From Verrucomicrobiaceae bacterium (GTDB taxonomy: Bacteria > Verrucomicrobiota > Verrucomicrobiia > Verrucomicrobiales > Verrucomicrobiaceae), in NCBI GenBank assembly GCA_027484445.1, contig JAIXSY010000058.1, positions 1 through 64,000 of the forward strand: DNA of 64,000 nucleotides, given 5' to 3'. The translations under genes and the position numbers were made by a program. Shown here one piece after another: positions 44,553 to 52,833 of this stretch (the stretch's first letter is position 1; each line of letters starts with the position of its first letter). The notes below the pieces were generated by a model. It was given only the letters and a program-made list of their open reading frames with translations. It did not search any database and was not told the DNA's origin.

Positions 44553-45494
44553 CTATCGGCTCAGCTCCAACATGCGCAAAATGGGCAGCTCGGCCCGCGC
44601 GCGGATGTCTTCGGCCATGTTGACCTGAGGCGTCAAATCGCGCAGCGCATCATGCAGCTTTTGCAGCGTGTTTAGTTTCATGTAGCGGCAGTCAGCACAG
44701 GCACAATGCCCCGTGGGTCCTGGGATGAATTTTTTCCCCGGCACCTCACGCTCCAGGCGGTGCAGCATGCCACTCTCCGTGACGATGATGAACGTGCTCG
44801 CCGGATGGTCGCGGCAGTAACCGACCATTTTTTCTGTGGAGCAGACTTCATCCGCCAACATGCGCACCGCATAGGTGCATTCGGGGTGAGCCACGACTTG
44901 CGCATCGGGATAGTCGTCTTTGATCGCCTGGATGCTATCGCGGGTGAACTCCACATGCACGTAGCAGGCACCTTTCCACAGCTCCATCTTGCGCCCTGTC
45001 TGCTCCATGACCCAGGAGCCAAGGTTTTGATCCGGCACAAAGAGGATCGGGCGATCTTGCGGCGCGGCTTGCACGATTTTGACCGCATTGCCACTCGTGC
45101 AAATGCAGTCGCTCAGGGCTTTCACGTGCGCGCTACAGTTGATGTAGGCGATGACGTAGTAGTTCTTGTCCGCATTCGCCTTCAGAAAGGCCTCCAGCTG
45201 CGGCCCCGGGCAGCTTTGCTCCAGGGAACAGCCGGCATTCGCATCTGGCAAAATCACGGTTTTTCCTGGGTTCACGATCTTCGCCGTCTCAGCCATGAAG
45301 TGAACGCCGCAGAAGGCGATGACATCGGCCTGCGTTTCCTTGGCTTTGTAGGCGAGGCCGAGAGAGTCACCCACAAAGTCAGCGATTTCTTGGATATCAC
45401 GCGTCTGGTAATTGTGGGCGAGGATGACGGCATTCCGCTCCTTTTTCAGGCGGAGGATCTCAGAGACAAGAGTGGGCGTGGCGGCGGCAACCAT
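44553..45494 (-). CDS. nadA: Quinolinate synthase
   Basis: The start at 45494 gives 313 residues, the usual length. The protein has three repeated domains with ILAHNYQ, FCGVHFMAETAKI, ILPDANAGCSLE and IAYINCSAHVKA. The [4Fe-4S] ligands are expected at the Cys of DANAGCSLE, a middle cysteine, and one in the terminal GHCACADCRYMK. NadA condenses iminoaspartate with dihydroxyacetone phosphate to quinolinate for NAD synthesis. It is divergent from nrdR with 104 bp between starts. No nadB or nadC is in the window. Confidence 0.95.
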   Translation of the reverse strand: MVAAATPTLVSEILRLKKERNAVILAHNYQTRDIQEIADFVGDSLGLAYKAKETQADVIAFCGVHFMAETAKIVNPGKTVILPDANAGCSLEQSCPGPQLEAFLKANADKNYYVIAYINCSAHVKALSDCICTSGNAVKIVQAAPQDRPILFVPDQNLGSWVMEQTGRKMELWKGACYVHVEFTRDSIQAIKDDYPDAQVVAHPECTYAVRMLADEVCSTEKMVGYCRDHPASTFIIVTESGMLHRLEREVPGKKFIPGPTGHCACADCRYMKLNTLQKLHDALRDLTPQVNMAEDIRARAELPILRMLELSR

Positions 45495-45598
45495 GGGGAC
45501 ACGTAGCGGAGACGGACAACGGCTCAAGCAGGAAGAGTCTGGGAGAAAGCAGACGCCTCTTGCCATTGCGGGGCCGCCCTCCATTTTACCGCCCCACC

Positions 45599-46090
45599 AT
45601 GCGCTGCCCCAAATGCGGAAGCTCCCAGGACAAGGTGATCGACTCACGCGAGGCGAGGGAGGGTCATGCCATCCGCAGGCGTCGGGAATGCATGCGCTGC
45701 AACTTTCGCTTCACCACCTACGAAATCGTTGAGCGTGAAGAATTGCGCGTGGTGAAGCGCAACGGTGCCCGCCAGAGCTTCGACCGCGAAAAGCTCATGT
45801 CAGGCCTGCGGAAGGCCTGCGAAAAACGGCCCGTCAAGATGGAGCAGCTGGAACAACTGGCCGACGACATCGCCAACGAGCTGGAGGAAGAAGGCTACCG
45901 CGAGATTCCCTCCACCGTCATCGGGGCCAAAGTCATGCGCAAGCTGGAGGCCATCGATCACGTCGCCTACGTCCGCTATGCCTCCGTGTATCGCCAGTTC
46001 GAGGATGTCGGCGAGTTCATTGATGCCATCGAGTCTCTGGATCGCCGCACCCATGGCGTGAATGATGACCAGGAAGAACTCTTTCCCTAA
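45599..46090 (+). CDS. nrdR: Transcriptional repressor NrdR
   Basis: The 163-residue protein starts MRCPKCGSSQDKVIDSRE, with a zinc ribbon (CPKC...CMRCNFRFTTYE), and has an ATP-cone domain (VVKRNGARQSFDREKLMSGL through VAYVRYASVYRQFEDVGEF). NrdR represses ribonucleotide-reductase genes in response to ATP/dATP. The last 15 residues (RTHGVNDDQEELFP) are a non-conserved tail. The HIT gene follows 9 bp later, so the two probably share a transcript. Confidence 0.95.
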   Translation: MRCPKCGSSQDKVIDSREAREGHAIRRRRECMRCNFRFTTYEIVEREELRVVKRNGARQSFDREKLMSGLRKACEKRPVKMEQLEQLADDIANELEEEGYREIPSTVIGAKVMRKLEAIDHVAYVRYASVYRQFEDVGEFIDAIESLDRRTHGVNDDQEELFP

Positions 46091-46099
46091 CCCCAAGCC

Positions 46100-46453
46100 A
46101 TGAGTGAGAAGACGATTTTTCAAAAGATCATCGACCGTGAGATCCCAGCGCCCCTGGTCTATGAGGATGAACTCGTGGCGGCCTTCCATGACATCCATCC
46201 GCAAGCACCGACGCACATCCTCATCGTGCCGAAAAAAGTCATTCCTCGCGTTGGTGAAGCGACTCCAGAAGATCAGGCCACGCTCGGCGCACTCTTGCTG
46301 GCCGCAGGGCACATCGCAGAAAAGCTGGGCTTCAAGGATCGCAGCCATGGATTCAGGCTGGTGATCAATCACGGCAAAGATGCCGGCGAAACGGTGCCGC
46401 ACCTGCACGTGCACCTGCTCGCAGGAAGGGCACTAGACTGGCCGCCGGGTTGA
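46100..46453 (+). CDS. HIT-family nucleotide hydrolase
   Basis: The 117-residue protein has the histidine triad HLHVHLL with the preceding NHGKDAGETVP, the IFQKIIDREIPAPLVYEDE opening and HILIVPKKVI in the middle. It matches the HinT/PKCI-like branch of the HIT superfamily, which hydrolyses AMP-lysine-type phosphoramidates and similar compounds. It lies directly downstream of nrdR. Confidence 0.92.
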   Translation: MSEKTIFQKIIDREIPAPLVYEDELVAAFHDIHPQAPTHILIVPKKVIPRVGEATPEDQATLGALLLAAGHIAEKLGFKDRSHGFRLVINHGKDAGETVPHLHVHLLAGRALDWPPG

Positions 46454-46505
46454 TTTTTCACTCAGGTTGCAACTTCGAGATGCCTACCGGGTTATTCTTG
46501 CCGTC

Positions 46506-46931
46506 ATGGATCCGCTCACGCCCGACGACCCTCTCTGGAAAATGCTTGGCCAAAGCCGTCAGGTCGAATTGCGTCCCCAATTCGTGCAGAATGTCGTGCG
46601 CGCCGCACGGCAAACGCCCCAGGACAAAGGCTGGCTGGCTTCACTAAAAGCACGCTGGCAGGAAGGCTCCTGGGCGCAAAACGGACTGTCTTGGGCAGCG
46701 GCCGCCGCTATCGCCATCTTCGGCATGGTCTCCATGCTGCCTGAAGGGAATCCCGACAGCAACGCACCGGTCAGCGTGGCCCAGGTGTCTGAGCTCGATC
46801 CTCACGCCGCTGATTTCCTGGTGCCTGAATTCGAGTCGGAATGGCAAAACCTAGAGCAGATGGGAGACCTGCTCGTCGTCAACGACACCACGGTGCTCAC
46901 GGACCAGGAAATCCAGATGCTGCTCTACTGA
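46506..46931 (+). CDS. Small single-membrane-span protein, unknown
   Basis: The 141-residue product begins MDPLTPDDPLWKMLGQSRQV. It has a basic helical cytoplasmic part (about 1-55), one short membrane helix (AAAAAIAIFGMVSML) and an acidic periplasmic tail (ELDPHAADFLVPEFESEWQN). That topology is typical of anti-sigma or regulator-associated membrane proteins in Verrucomicrobia, where such genes often follow a sigma-factor gene. Here no sigma gene is adjacent. Function is not known. The start at 46506 is chosen for its clean N-terminus; the frame also opens at 46467. Confidence 0.55.
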   Translation: MDPLTPDDPLWKMLGQSRQVELRPQFVQNVVRAARQTPQDKGWLASLKARWQEGSWAQNGLSWAAAAAIAIFGMVSMLPEGNPDSNAPVSVAQVSELDPHAADFLVPEFESEWQNLEQMGDLLVVNDTTVLTDQEIQMLLY

Positions 46932-46941
46932 GCCTCGCGGC

Positions 46942-49026
46942 TCACTCCACAGGCAGCCAGCGCACGCCATCGACAACAACATAGCCATTGGCTCCTGCGT
47001 TGCTGATCGTGATCGCGGTGTCATTGCCGCATTCATAGTCGCCAAGGTCGATCCAGTGCACTCCTCCTGCTTCCTGGCCACGACGAAGGTCAATCTGCAG
47101 CCTCTTCAAACCGCCGAGATGCTGGACTTCGACGGCGGCATTGGTCGCGCGGTTGTTGTTCGGCGGTGACGCGAGCTGGAGGCGGAACTTGCCGGGCTTT
47201 TCAAGCTTGGGCTCAAAGCGCAGGCTGCACTGACCATCCTTCGCGTTGCCATCGTGGCTGTAGCCGTCGCCGATGAAGCTTTTGGCTGCGCCGCTCTCCT
47301 GCCAGTGACCGCTGACCTTCGCCTCCGTGTCATCCATGACGATGCCTTTGAGCTTTTTCGGCTCGATGCCGCGAGAGGACTTTGGGCCGCTGTAGTGAAG
47401 GATCTGTCCATCTTTGAGCAACCGCTCTTTTAGCTTTTCATAAGGCAAACTCTGCACAGGCAAGTTGTCTTCAATCGCCATCACAGCAGCCGTGGCGGCG
47501 GACTGGCCTAGGATCATGAAAACGGGCTCCATGCGGATGCTGCCATACGCGATGTGGCTGGCGGACATGGCCACGGGCACGAGCAAATTGCTGCCCTGGC
47601 CCTTTTTCGGCACCAGCGAGCCATACGCGATCTCATACGGGCCCTTCGTGCTCACGCCGATGTCGCCTTCGTTCTGCACGTAGCCTTCGGGCGTGATGTA
47701 GCGCTGCACGTTGTGGCTGTCGATGGTGTAGCTGCCCATGCCGACGGATTCAGGCGTGGGCTTCTTTTTGCGCAGCTCGTTTTCGGTCATGACATAATGG
47801 CCGATGAGGCGGCGGGCTTCGCGGATGTAAAGCTGGTGGCTCCAGTGGCCATTGTCGGTGAATTCATCCTTCGGCAGGCCCCACTGCCGCAGCTCATCCT
47901 GCACCTTCTTGGGCACGCGCGGGTCATTGGCGACGAACCACAGCAACCCCTGCTGGTAGCGGCGGTGCTCGGCGATGATCTCGCGGCGCTTTTCGTAGCT
48001 GGCCTCGGGGTAGTCGTAGTTCATGCCGATGTTGTCGAAGCTGAACGGGCCATGGTTGTTCGTGTCCGTTTTGAAATTCGGGATCGGGTCGAACTTCTCA
48101 AAGAACTCGTCCCAGCCGGTGTTCAGCACACGAAGGAGGATTTCGTATTGGGAAGCATCGTAGCCCTCCGGCTTCGGAAACGGGATGCGGTTCTCTGGCA
48201 CATTGGTGTAGCAACTGCGGAAGCAGTAGGCCTGCACGCGCTTGTCACCTTCGCCGAACTGGCCGGGGTCTTCCGTGCTCACGCGGGGCAGCACGCCGCT
48301 CTTGGGATCGCCGGGGACTTTGTAGGGACTGATCTTTTCTTTCACCGCGCCAAAGTGATGCTTGTGATGCAGCACGCCGACCTGGATGCCGTTGTGCTCC
48401 TCGCCATAGACGCGGTTCGCCTCGCGGCCAACGTGGTAATCGCAGCCCGCAGCAGCCATGAGGTCGCCTTCGTAGGTGGTGTCGAGGAACATCTTTCCAG
48501 CGTAGGTTTTGCCGCTGAGCGTGGTGATGCTCACGATGCGCTCACCGTCCTTTTTGACGCCCTTCTCGCGGTCGAGCCATTCATCGCGCACGACTTCGAT
48601 GCCAAACTCTTTGACGTAATCCTCGAAGACTTTCTCCGCCGCGCTGGGCTCAAAGATCCACATGGTGCGGTTCTCGCCGTCCATGGCAGGCGTGCCTTGG
48701 CCTTGGTTGCCATATTCAGATTTCTTCTGCTGCTTCCACGACTCGGGCTTCTGGTAGTGGAGGTAGATGCGATGGTAAAAATCACGCGCCAGGCCGCCGA
48801 TGACCGCTTTGTTGCCCGTGTCGGTGAAGCCCAGCCCGCCGCTGCTGAGTCCGCCGAGGTGTTTATCGGGGCTCACGATGATGACGCTCTTGCCCATTTT
48901 TTTGACCTGCACCGCTGCGGTGACTGCCGCGCAGGTGCCGCCGTAGATGACGACGTCATGGGTCTGGGCAAGCAAAGGCTGACACGCCAAGGCCAGCAAA
49001 GCAAAGAAGGTAGGTTGGAACTTCAT
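46942..49026 (-). CDS. Secreted FAD-dependent oxidoreductase ('xanthan lyase'-type)
   Basis: The start at 49026 gives a signal peptide (MKFQPTFFALLALACQPLLA). The ADP-binding motif DVVIYGGTCAAVTAAVQVKK (FAD_oxidored, PF12831-like) follows, with a GGLSSGGLGFTD pocket. The 694-residue length includes a C-terminal beta-sandwich (about 560-690) with xanthan-lyase-type FHxxGxYRL-like sequence (KFRLQLASPPNNNRATN, DYECGNDTAITISNAGANGY). Verrucomicrobia and Planctomycetes carry many such enzymes in polysaccharide and sulfated-glycan loci. The exact reaction is not established. It lies between the small membrane protein and the GYF-domain gene, in the opposite direction to the former. Confidence 0.82.
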   Translation of the reverse strand: MKFQPTFFALLALACQPLLAQTHDVVIYGGTCAAVTAAVQVKKMGKSVIIVSPDKHLGGLSSGGLGFTDTGNKAVIGGLARDFYHRIYLHYQKPESWKQQKKSEYGNQGQGTPAMDGENRTMWIFEPSAAEKVFEDYVKEFGIEVVRDEWLDREKGVKKDGERIVSITTLSGKTYAGKMFLDTTYEGDLMAAAGCDYHVGREANRVYGEEHNGIQVGVLHHKHHFGAVKEKISPYKVPGDPKSGVLPRVSTEDPGQFGEGDKRVQAYCFRSCYTNVPENRIPFPKPEGYDASQYEILLRVLNTGWDEFFEKFDPIPNFKTDTNNHGPFSFDNIGMNYDYPEASYEKRREIIAEHRRYQQGLLWFVANDPRVPKKVQDELRQWGLPKDEFTDNGHWSHQLYIREARRLIGHYVMTENELRKKKPTPESVGMGSYTIDSHNVQRYITPEGYVQNEGDIGVSTKGPYEIAYGSLVPKKGQGSNLLVPVAMSASHIAYGSIRMEPVFMILGQSAATAAVMAIEDNLPVQSLPYEKLKERLLKDGQILHYSGPKSSRGIEPKKLKGIVMDDTEAKVSGHWQESGAAKSFIGDGYSHDGNAKDGQCSLRFEPKLEKPGKFRLQLASPPNNNRATNAAVEVQHLGGLKRLQIDLRRGQEAGGVHWIDLGDYECGNDTAITISNAGANGYVVVDGVRWLPVE

Positions 49027-49109
49027 GGGAGCACGCAGACAAGCGCGTGCCACGTGTCTTGCCACTGGAAAAAGGGCTGCTGGTCGCGCAGGCAGAGTCC
49101 CGGTTTTCG

Positions 49110-49706
49110 CTACTGCTGAAGGTCAGCCGCGCCAGACTTGAAGACCTGAATGATCTCCCGCGCTAGCGGTGCAGCCTGGGAAAACAAGACCCAGAGGCCA
49201 ATCACCCAAACCACTGCATTGATCACAAGAAGTGGATACAACACGTTTGAGACCCAGGTGGGCCATGGCTTGAGAAAGCCGCTTTCATCAGCTTCAGCAG
49301 TGTAGATGCGATCCTGAAACACAGCGGCGGAGGCCTTCCAGAGCAGCGGCGGGAAAAACAAAAAGCCTAGGATGATGCGGCCAAGAACCACACCGGAGCG
49401 CCGTGCTGGCGGCACTTTTTCGTAGTCGCGATAGCGCGCGACTCGACGCCTGCGAGTGATCTCCGACGCCAACTCCTCGATCCCTTGATCGCGAAATTCT
49501 GGCAGCTCACGCAGAGGCATCCAGGCAGACTCACCGGCACGCATCACCAGATCAGCATCGCGTGCTGAACCATAAGCGAGGTAAGTGCGCAGGTCGTCCA
49601 GGGTGCAGGGTCCCAGGCTCTTGCCTCCTTTTTTGATGTAAAACTCCTGATGCAAAGCGTTCCGAAAGAGAACGGTACCATCACGGGAGGAGAGGGATTC
49701 TGTCAA
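49110..49706 (-). CDS. GYF-like domain membrane protein, unknown
   Basis: The 198-residue protein has a GYF_2-type segment (FYIKKGGKSLGPCTLDDLRT and ADLVMRAGESAWMPLREL) in residues 20-75. A basic stretch and two membrane helices follow (LGRIILGFLFFPPLLWKAS and LYPLLVINAVVWVIGLWVL). GYF_2 domains in bacteria mediate protein-protein interaction on the cytoplasmic side. I cannot assign a partner. It shares no obvious operon with its neighbours. Confidence 0.65.
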   Translation of the reverse strand: MTESLSSRDGTVLFRNALHQEFYIKKGGKSLGPCTLDDLRTYLAYGSARDADLVMRAGESAWMPLRELPEFRDQGIEELASEITRRRRVARYRDYEKVPPARRSGVVLGRIILGFLFFPPLLWKASAAVFQDRIYTAEADESGFLKPWPTWVSNVLYPLLVINAVVWVIGLWVLFSQAAPLAREIIQVFKSGAADLQQ

Positions 49707-49815
49707 GGTGAAGCACTAGATTTGAGCTGCCCTTTTTCCATGCACGAAGGTCACAAGTCTTGTGTCGCGAAGCGCGAACCTTTAATGATCAGCAAATACC
49801 ACGCCAGCCCATCCT

Positions 49816-50544
49816 ATGTCTGCCGCTCTCGCTGAATTTTTCGGAACCACGATCCTCATCCTGCTCGGAGATGGCGTCGTGGCCAATGGGGTGCTCAAAC
49901 AAACGAAAGGTCATGAGAGTGGCTGGATCGTCATCACCGCAGGCTGGGCCTGTGCTGTCGCTGTGGCCGTTTACTGCACGATGGCCGTCAGTGGTGCGCA
50001 TTTGAATCCTGCGGTCACGCTAGGCTTGGCCAGCATCGGCCGCTTTCCTTGGAGCGATGTTCCTGCCTATCTGGCTGCCCAGATGGCAGGTGCCTTTGTG
50101 GGTGCAGTGTTGGTTTGGCTGAGCTACCTGCCGCACTGGCGGATGACTGCCGATCCTGCCGCTAAATTGGCCGTGTTTTGCACTGCCCCAGCAGTCCGTC
50201 ATCCCGTGTCAAATCTCTTCACTGAAGTCATCGGCACGGCTCTGCTAGTCCTGGGTGTTTTGGCGATCCTTGCGCCTGTGAATTTACCGCCTGGCTCAGG
50301 CTTTGAAAAAGCCCTGGCACCCGCGCTGGTGGGGCTGCTGGTGCTGGCCATCGGGCTGTCCTTGGGTGGATCCACCGGTTACGCCATCAATCCTGCGCGT
50401 GATCTGGGGCCACGCCTCGCGCACGCAGTGCTGCCCATCGCAGGCAAAGCTGGGAGCGACTGGGGCTATGCCTGGATTCCAGTCCTAGGACCTGCGCTCG
50501 GCGGGGTCATCGGCGCGCAGCTCTATCGTGCCTTTTGGCTGTAG
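49816..50544 (+). CDS. glpF: Aquaglyceroporin (MIP family)
   Basis: The 242-residue protein has six membrane segments and both conserved half-helices: HLNPAVTLG and INPARDLGPR. The Asp after the second NPAR box (NPARD) is typical of glycerol facilitators rather than pure water channels. The first residues (MSAALAEFFGTTILILLGDG) match the family start. It conducts glycerol or small neutral solutes across the inner membrane. No glpK or glpD gene is nearby, so the substrate assignment is from residue type only. Confidence 0.85.
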   Translation: MSAALAEFFGTTILILLGDGVVANGVLKQTKGHESGWIVITAGWACAVAVAVYCTMAVSGAHLNPAVTLGLASIGRFPWSDVPAYLAAQMAGAFVGAVLVWLSYLPHWRMTADPAAKLAVFCTAPAVRHPVSNLFTEVIGTALLVLGVLAILAPVNLPPGSGFEKALAPALVGLLVLAIGLSLGGSTGYAINPARDLGPRLAHAVLPIAGKAGSDWGYAWIPVLGPALGGVIGAQLYRAFWL

Positions 50545-50551
50545 CTGCGGG

Positions 50552-51505
50552 TCAGTGGGGCTCGAAAACGATGCCCTGGCATTCCGGCTTGCTGCGATCT
50601 CCCTGGCAGCGCCAGCGCCAGATGCGCACCTCTTTGACAAAAGGCATCGGTGGTCCCTGCAGGATGTGAAAGCGGCCACGCAACTCGGCCCCATCCTCGA
50701 CTTGCACAGACCGAGCGGCCAAGGTGCCGTCCAGCACGCCGCCTGGAAGCAACGTGACCGGGCCTTCGCAGACAAAGTCTCCCACCGCACCGCCGGCGAT
50801 GCGCAGCTCGCGGGAGCGCACCTCATGCAGAAAGGTCACCTCTGCGCCAGCAGCGATCTCGACGCACTCGGCCTGCACCTGCTCAGCCATCAGACCCGAC
50901 TCGCGGATGACACGGCAGTGCCCGGCCTCGCCAGGTGCCGTGCCCTCGTAGCGGCTCAGCTTATCCAGGCAGATCGGACAGGTCGGTGTGGCGAAATCCC
51001 CCGCCGTGGCAATCTCCCACAGCAGTCCGGTGCGCTCTCGCGGCCATGCCGTGAGCACACGATGCAAGGCTGCGGCATCGACGGTCTCGATGCGGTGCTG
51101 CTGAGCAGCGAGCTGGGCTGCTGGGGTAAAGCCCGCAGGAGCGACCAGGATACCCCGCGTGCGGGAGGCGGTGCGCACCTCGCGGGCGAAGCGCATCACG
51201 GTCTCTGGCGTGGCTCCCCATTCGTTCCACGGCACCGTCTTCACCAGCGCCCGCTGCGGATGTGGCGTGTGCGGGTGCTCCATCATGCCAAACATCACCG
51301 AGCCATCGGAGAGCACCATGGAGCGCGCCAGCTCACAACCAGCCTGCACGGAAATGGCGCGCACCAGCTCGGCGAGGCGCATCCAGTCTAGGCTCAGAAT
51401 CAGCTCGGGCGTGAAGGCCGCTTCTGCTTCCACTGCGGCACCCGTCGCCCACCGCGCCCGGGGGGAATCTCCCAGCTCGGCAAGGGTGCGAAAGGGGTCA
51501 AGCAT
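50552..51505 (-). CDS. Fusion of Mrr-like (restriction-endonuclease-fold) domain with bactofilin domain
   Basis: The start at 51505 gives 317 residues. Residues about 40-170 resemble the Mrr_cat fold: an N-terminal helix, SDGSVMFGMM, a basic strand RALVKTVPW, and the strongly Mrr-like RTRGILVAPAGFTPAAQLAA plus IETVDAAALHRVL. The catalytic D-(D/E)xK set is incomplete: a Lys follows the strand but the glutamine or glutamate partner is not evident, so it may be inactive. A CPIC zinc-knuckle-like motif follows (TCPICLDKL). Residues about 210-300 show repeated short hydrophobic strands with the bactofilin look (VECVEIAAGAEVTF-like, LRIAGGAVGDFVCEGPV, GGVLDGTLAARSVQVEDGA). Bactofilins polymerise into filaments. 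The fusion is unusual and its function is unknown. Confidence 0.6.
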   Translation of the reverse strand: MLDPFRTLAELGDSPRARWATGAAVEAEAAFTPELILSLDWMRLAELVRAISVQAGCELARSMVLSDGSVMFGMMEHPHTPHPQRALVKTVPWNEWGATPETVMRFAREVRTASRTRGILVAPAGFTPAAQLAAQQHRIETVDAAALHRVLTAWPRERTGLLWEIATAGDFATPTCPICLDKLSRYEGTAPGEAGHCRVIRESGLMAEQVQAECVEIAAGAEVTFLHEVRSRELRIAGGAVGDFVCEGPVTLLPGGVLDGTLAARSVQVEDGAELRGRFHILQGPPMPFVKEVRIWRWRCQGDRSKPECQGIVFEPH

Positions 51506-51559
51506 GGGCGCAGAGGCTAGGCGAGGTTCACCATCTGGCAAGATCAGCCTGTGACCCTA

Positions 51560-52729
51560 CTAGGCTGGACTGGAAGCCAGGGCTTTCTTGATGTCGGCCC
51601 AAAGATCCTCGACATGCTCGATGCCAACGGAGAAGCGGATCAGACCATCCGTGATGCCAGCCGCCTCGCGCACCTCACGCGGCACGGAGGCGTGAGTCAT
51701 CGTCGCCGGATGGCAGACCAAGCTCTCGATCCCGCCGAGGCTCTCGGCTTGGGTGAAAAGATGCAAGCGGCGGATGAAGGCGAGTGCGCCCTCCTGCGTG
51801 TGGCCGAAGTCCGCCAACATCATGCCGCTGCCACCCGTCATCTGCTTCTTCGCCAGCTCATGCTGCGGATGGCTGGGCAGGTAGGGGTAGCGCACGGACT
51901 TCACGCGCGGATGCGCCTCGAGCCGTGTGGCAAGCTCCAGCGTGTTGGCGTTGTGGCGCTCCATGCGGATCGCCTCCGTCTTCACCCCACGCGAGGTGAG
52001 CCACGTGTCAAACGGGCTCGGCTGCAAGCCCAATGCCTTTTGGGCAAAAATCATCTTCTCCTGCCATTCGTCGCTGTTGCTGCACACCGCGCCGCCGAGT
52101 GCGTCGCTGTGGCCATTCGTGTATTTGGTCGTGCTGAGCAGCGACAAATCCGCGCCGAGATCCAGCGGCTGCTGCAGCAGGCTGGAGGCGAAGGTATTGT
52201 CCACCACCACGGCCGCACCCACTGCATGGGCCACCTCAGCGAGCGCCTGGATGTCCAGGATCTTCAGCAGTGGATTGGTGGGCGATTCCAGCCATAGCAG
52301 CGCCGGCTTCAGGGCTGCGATCTTGGTGTAGTTGGCGGGCTCGGCCAGATCGACATAGACGATATTCACGCCAAACTTCCGCAACACACGCTCGAAGAGC
52401 CGATAGGTGCAGCCGTAGATGTTTTGCTCAGACACGATGGTGTCGCCGCTTTTCAAACCAAAAGCGATGGCGGTGATGGCTGAGACACCGCTGGCAAAGA
52501 CCGTGCAATGCTTCGCATGTTCCAGGCTGGCAAGCGTGGTCTGGAGGTTGCGGAAGTTCGGGCTGCCGCTGCGCGTGTAGTCAAAGCTACCTGGATTCCC
52601 CGTCTCGAAGGTCGAGGTCATGTAAATCGGCGGAATCACCGCACCCGTCTCGCTGCGGTAATCCTGACCAACATGAATCGCCCGCGTCTCAAAACGCGCA
52701 TCACTGGGAACAGAAGCATCTTCTCTCAT
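51560..52729 (-). CDS. PLP-dependent Cys/Met metabolism enzyme (cystathionine synthase/lyase type)
   Basis: The start at 52729 gives 389 residues. The fold-type-I PLP signature is complete: ETRAIHVGQDYRSETGAVIP at the start, YTRSGSPNFRNLQ, FASGVSAITAIAFGLKSGD, and the Schiff-base lysine in SLLSTTKYTNGHSDALGG. The C-terminus has QAESLGGIESLVCHPATMTH typical of cystathionine gamma-synthase, gamma-lyase, beta-lyase and O-acetylhomoserine sulfhydrylase. The exact reaction in the transsulfuration pathway cannot be decided. No other methionine gene is adjacent. Confidence 0.88.
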   Translation of the reverse strand: MREDASVPSDARFETRAIHVGQDYRSETGAVIPPIYMTSTFETGNPGSFDYTRSGSPNFRNLQTTLASLEHAKHCTVFASGVSAITAIAFGLKSGDTIVSEQNIYGCTYRLFERVLRKFGVNIVYVDLAEPANYTKIAALKPALLWLESPTNPLLKILDIQALAEVAHAVGAAVVVDNTFASSLLQQPLDLGADLSLLSTTKYTNGHSDALGGAVCSNSDEWQEKMIFAQKALGLQPSPFDTWLTSRGVKTEAIRMERHNANTLELATRLEAHPRVKSVRYPYLPSHPQHELAKKQMTGGSGMMLADFGHTQEGALAFIRRLHLFTQAESLGGIESLVCHPATMTHASVPREVREAAGITDGLIRFSVGIEHVEDLWADIKKALASSPA

Positions 52730-52833
52730 GGTTGGAACTCTTGGAGCATGGGAGCGGAGCTTTCGATGGGAAATCGAAAAATCCAAGAGGACGCACATTC
52801 CAGGTTCAACTCAGCCACGTCTTCAGCCTGAAC

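Noticed and set aside
47554..49119. Long plus-strand frame opposite the FAD oxidoreductase (521 codons)
   Set aside because: Valine/alanine-rich antisense product without motifs; the minus strand has a signal peptide and an FAD-binding motif.
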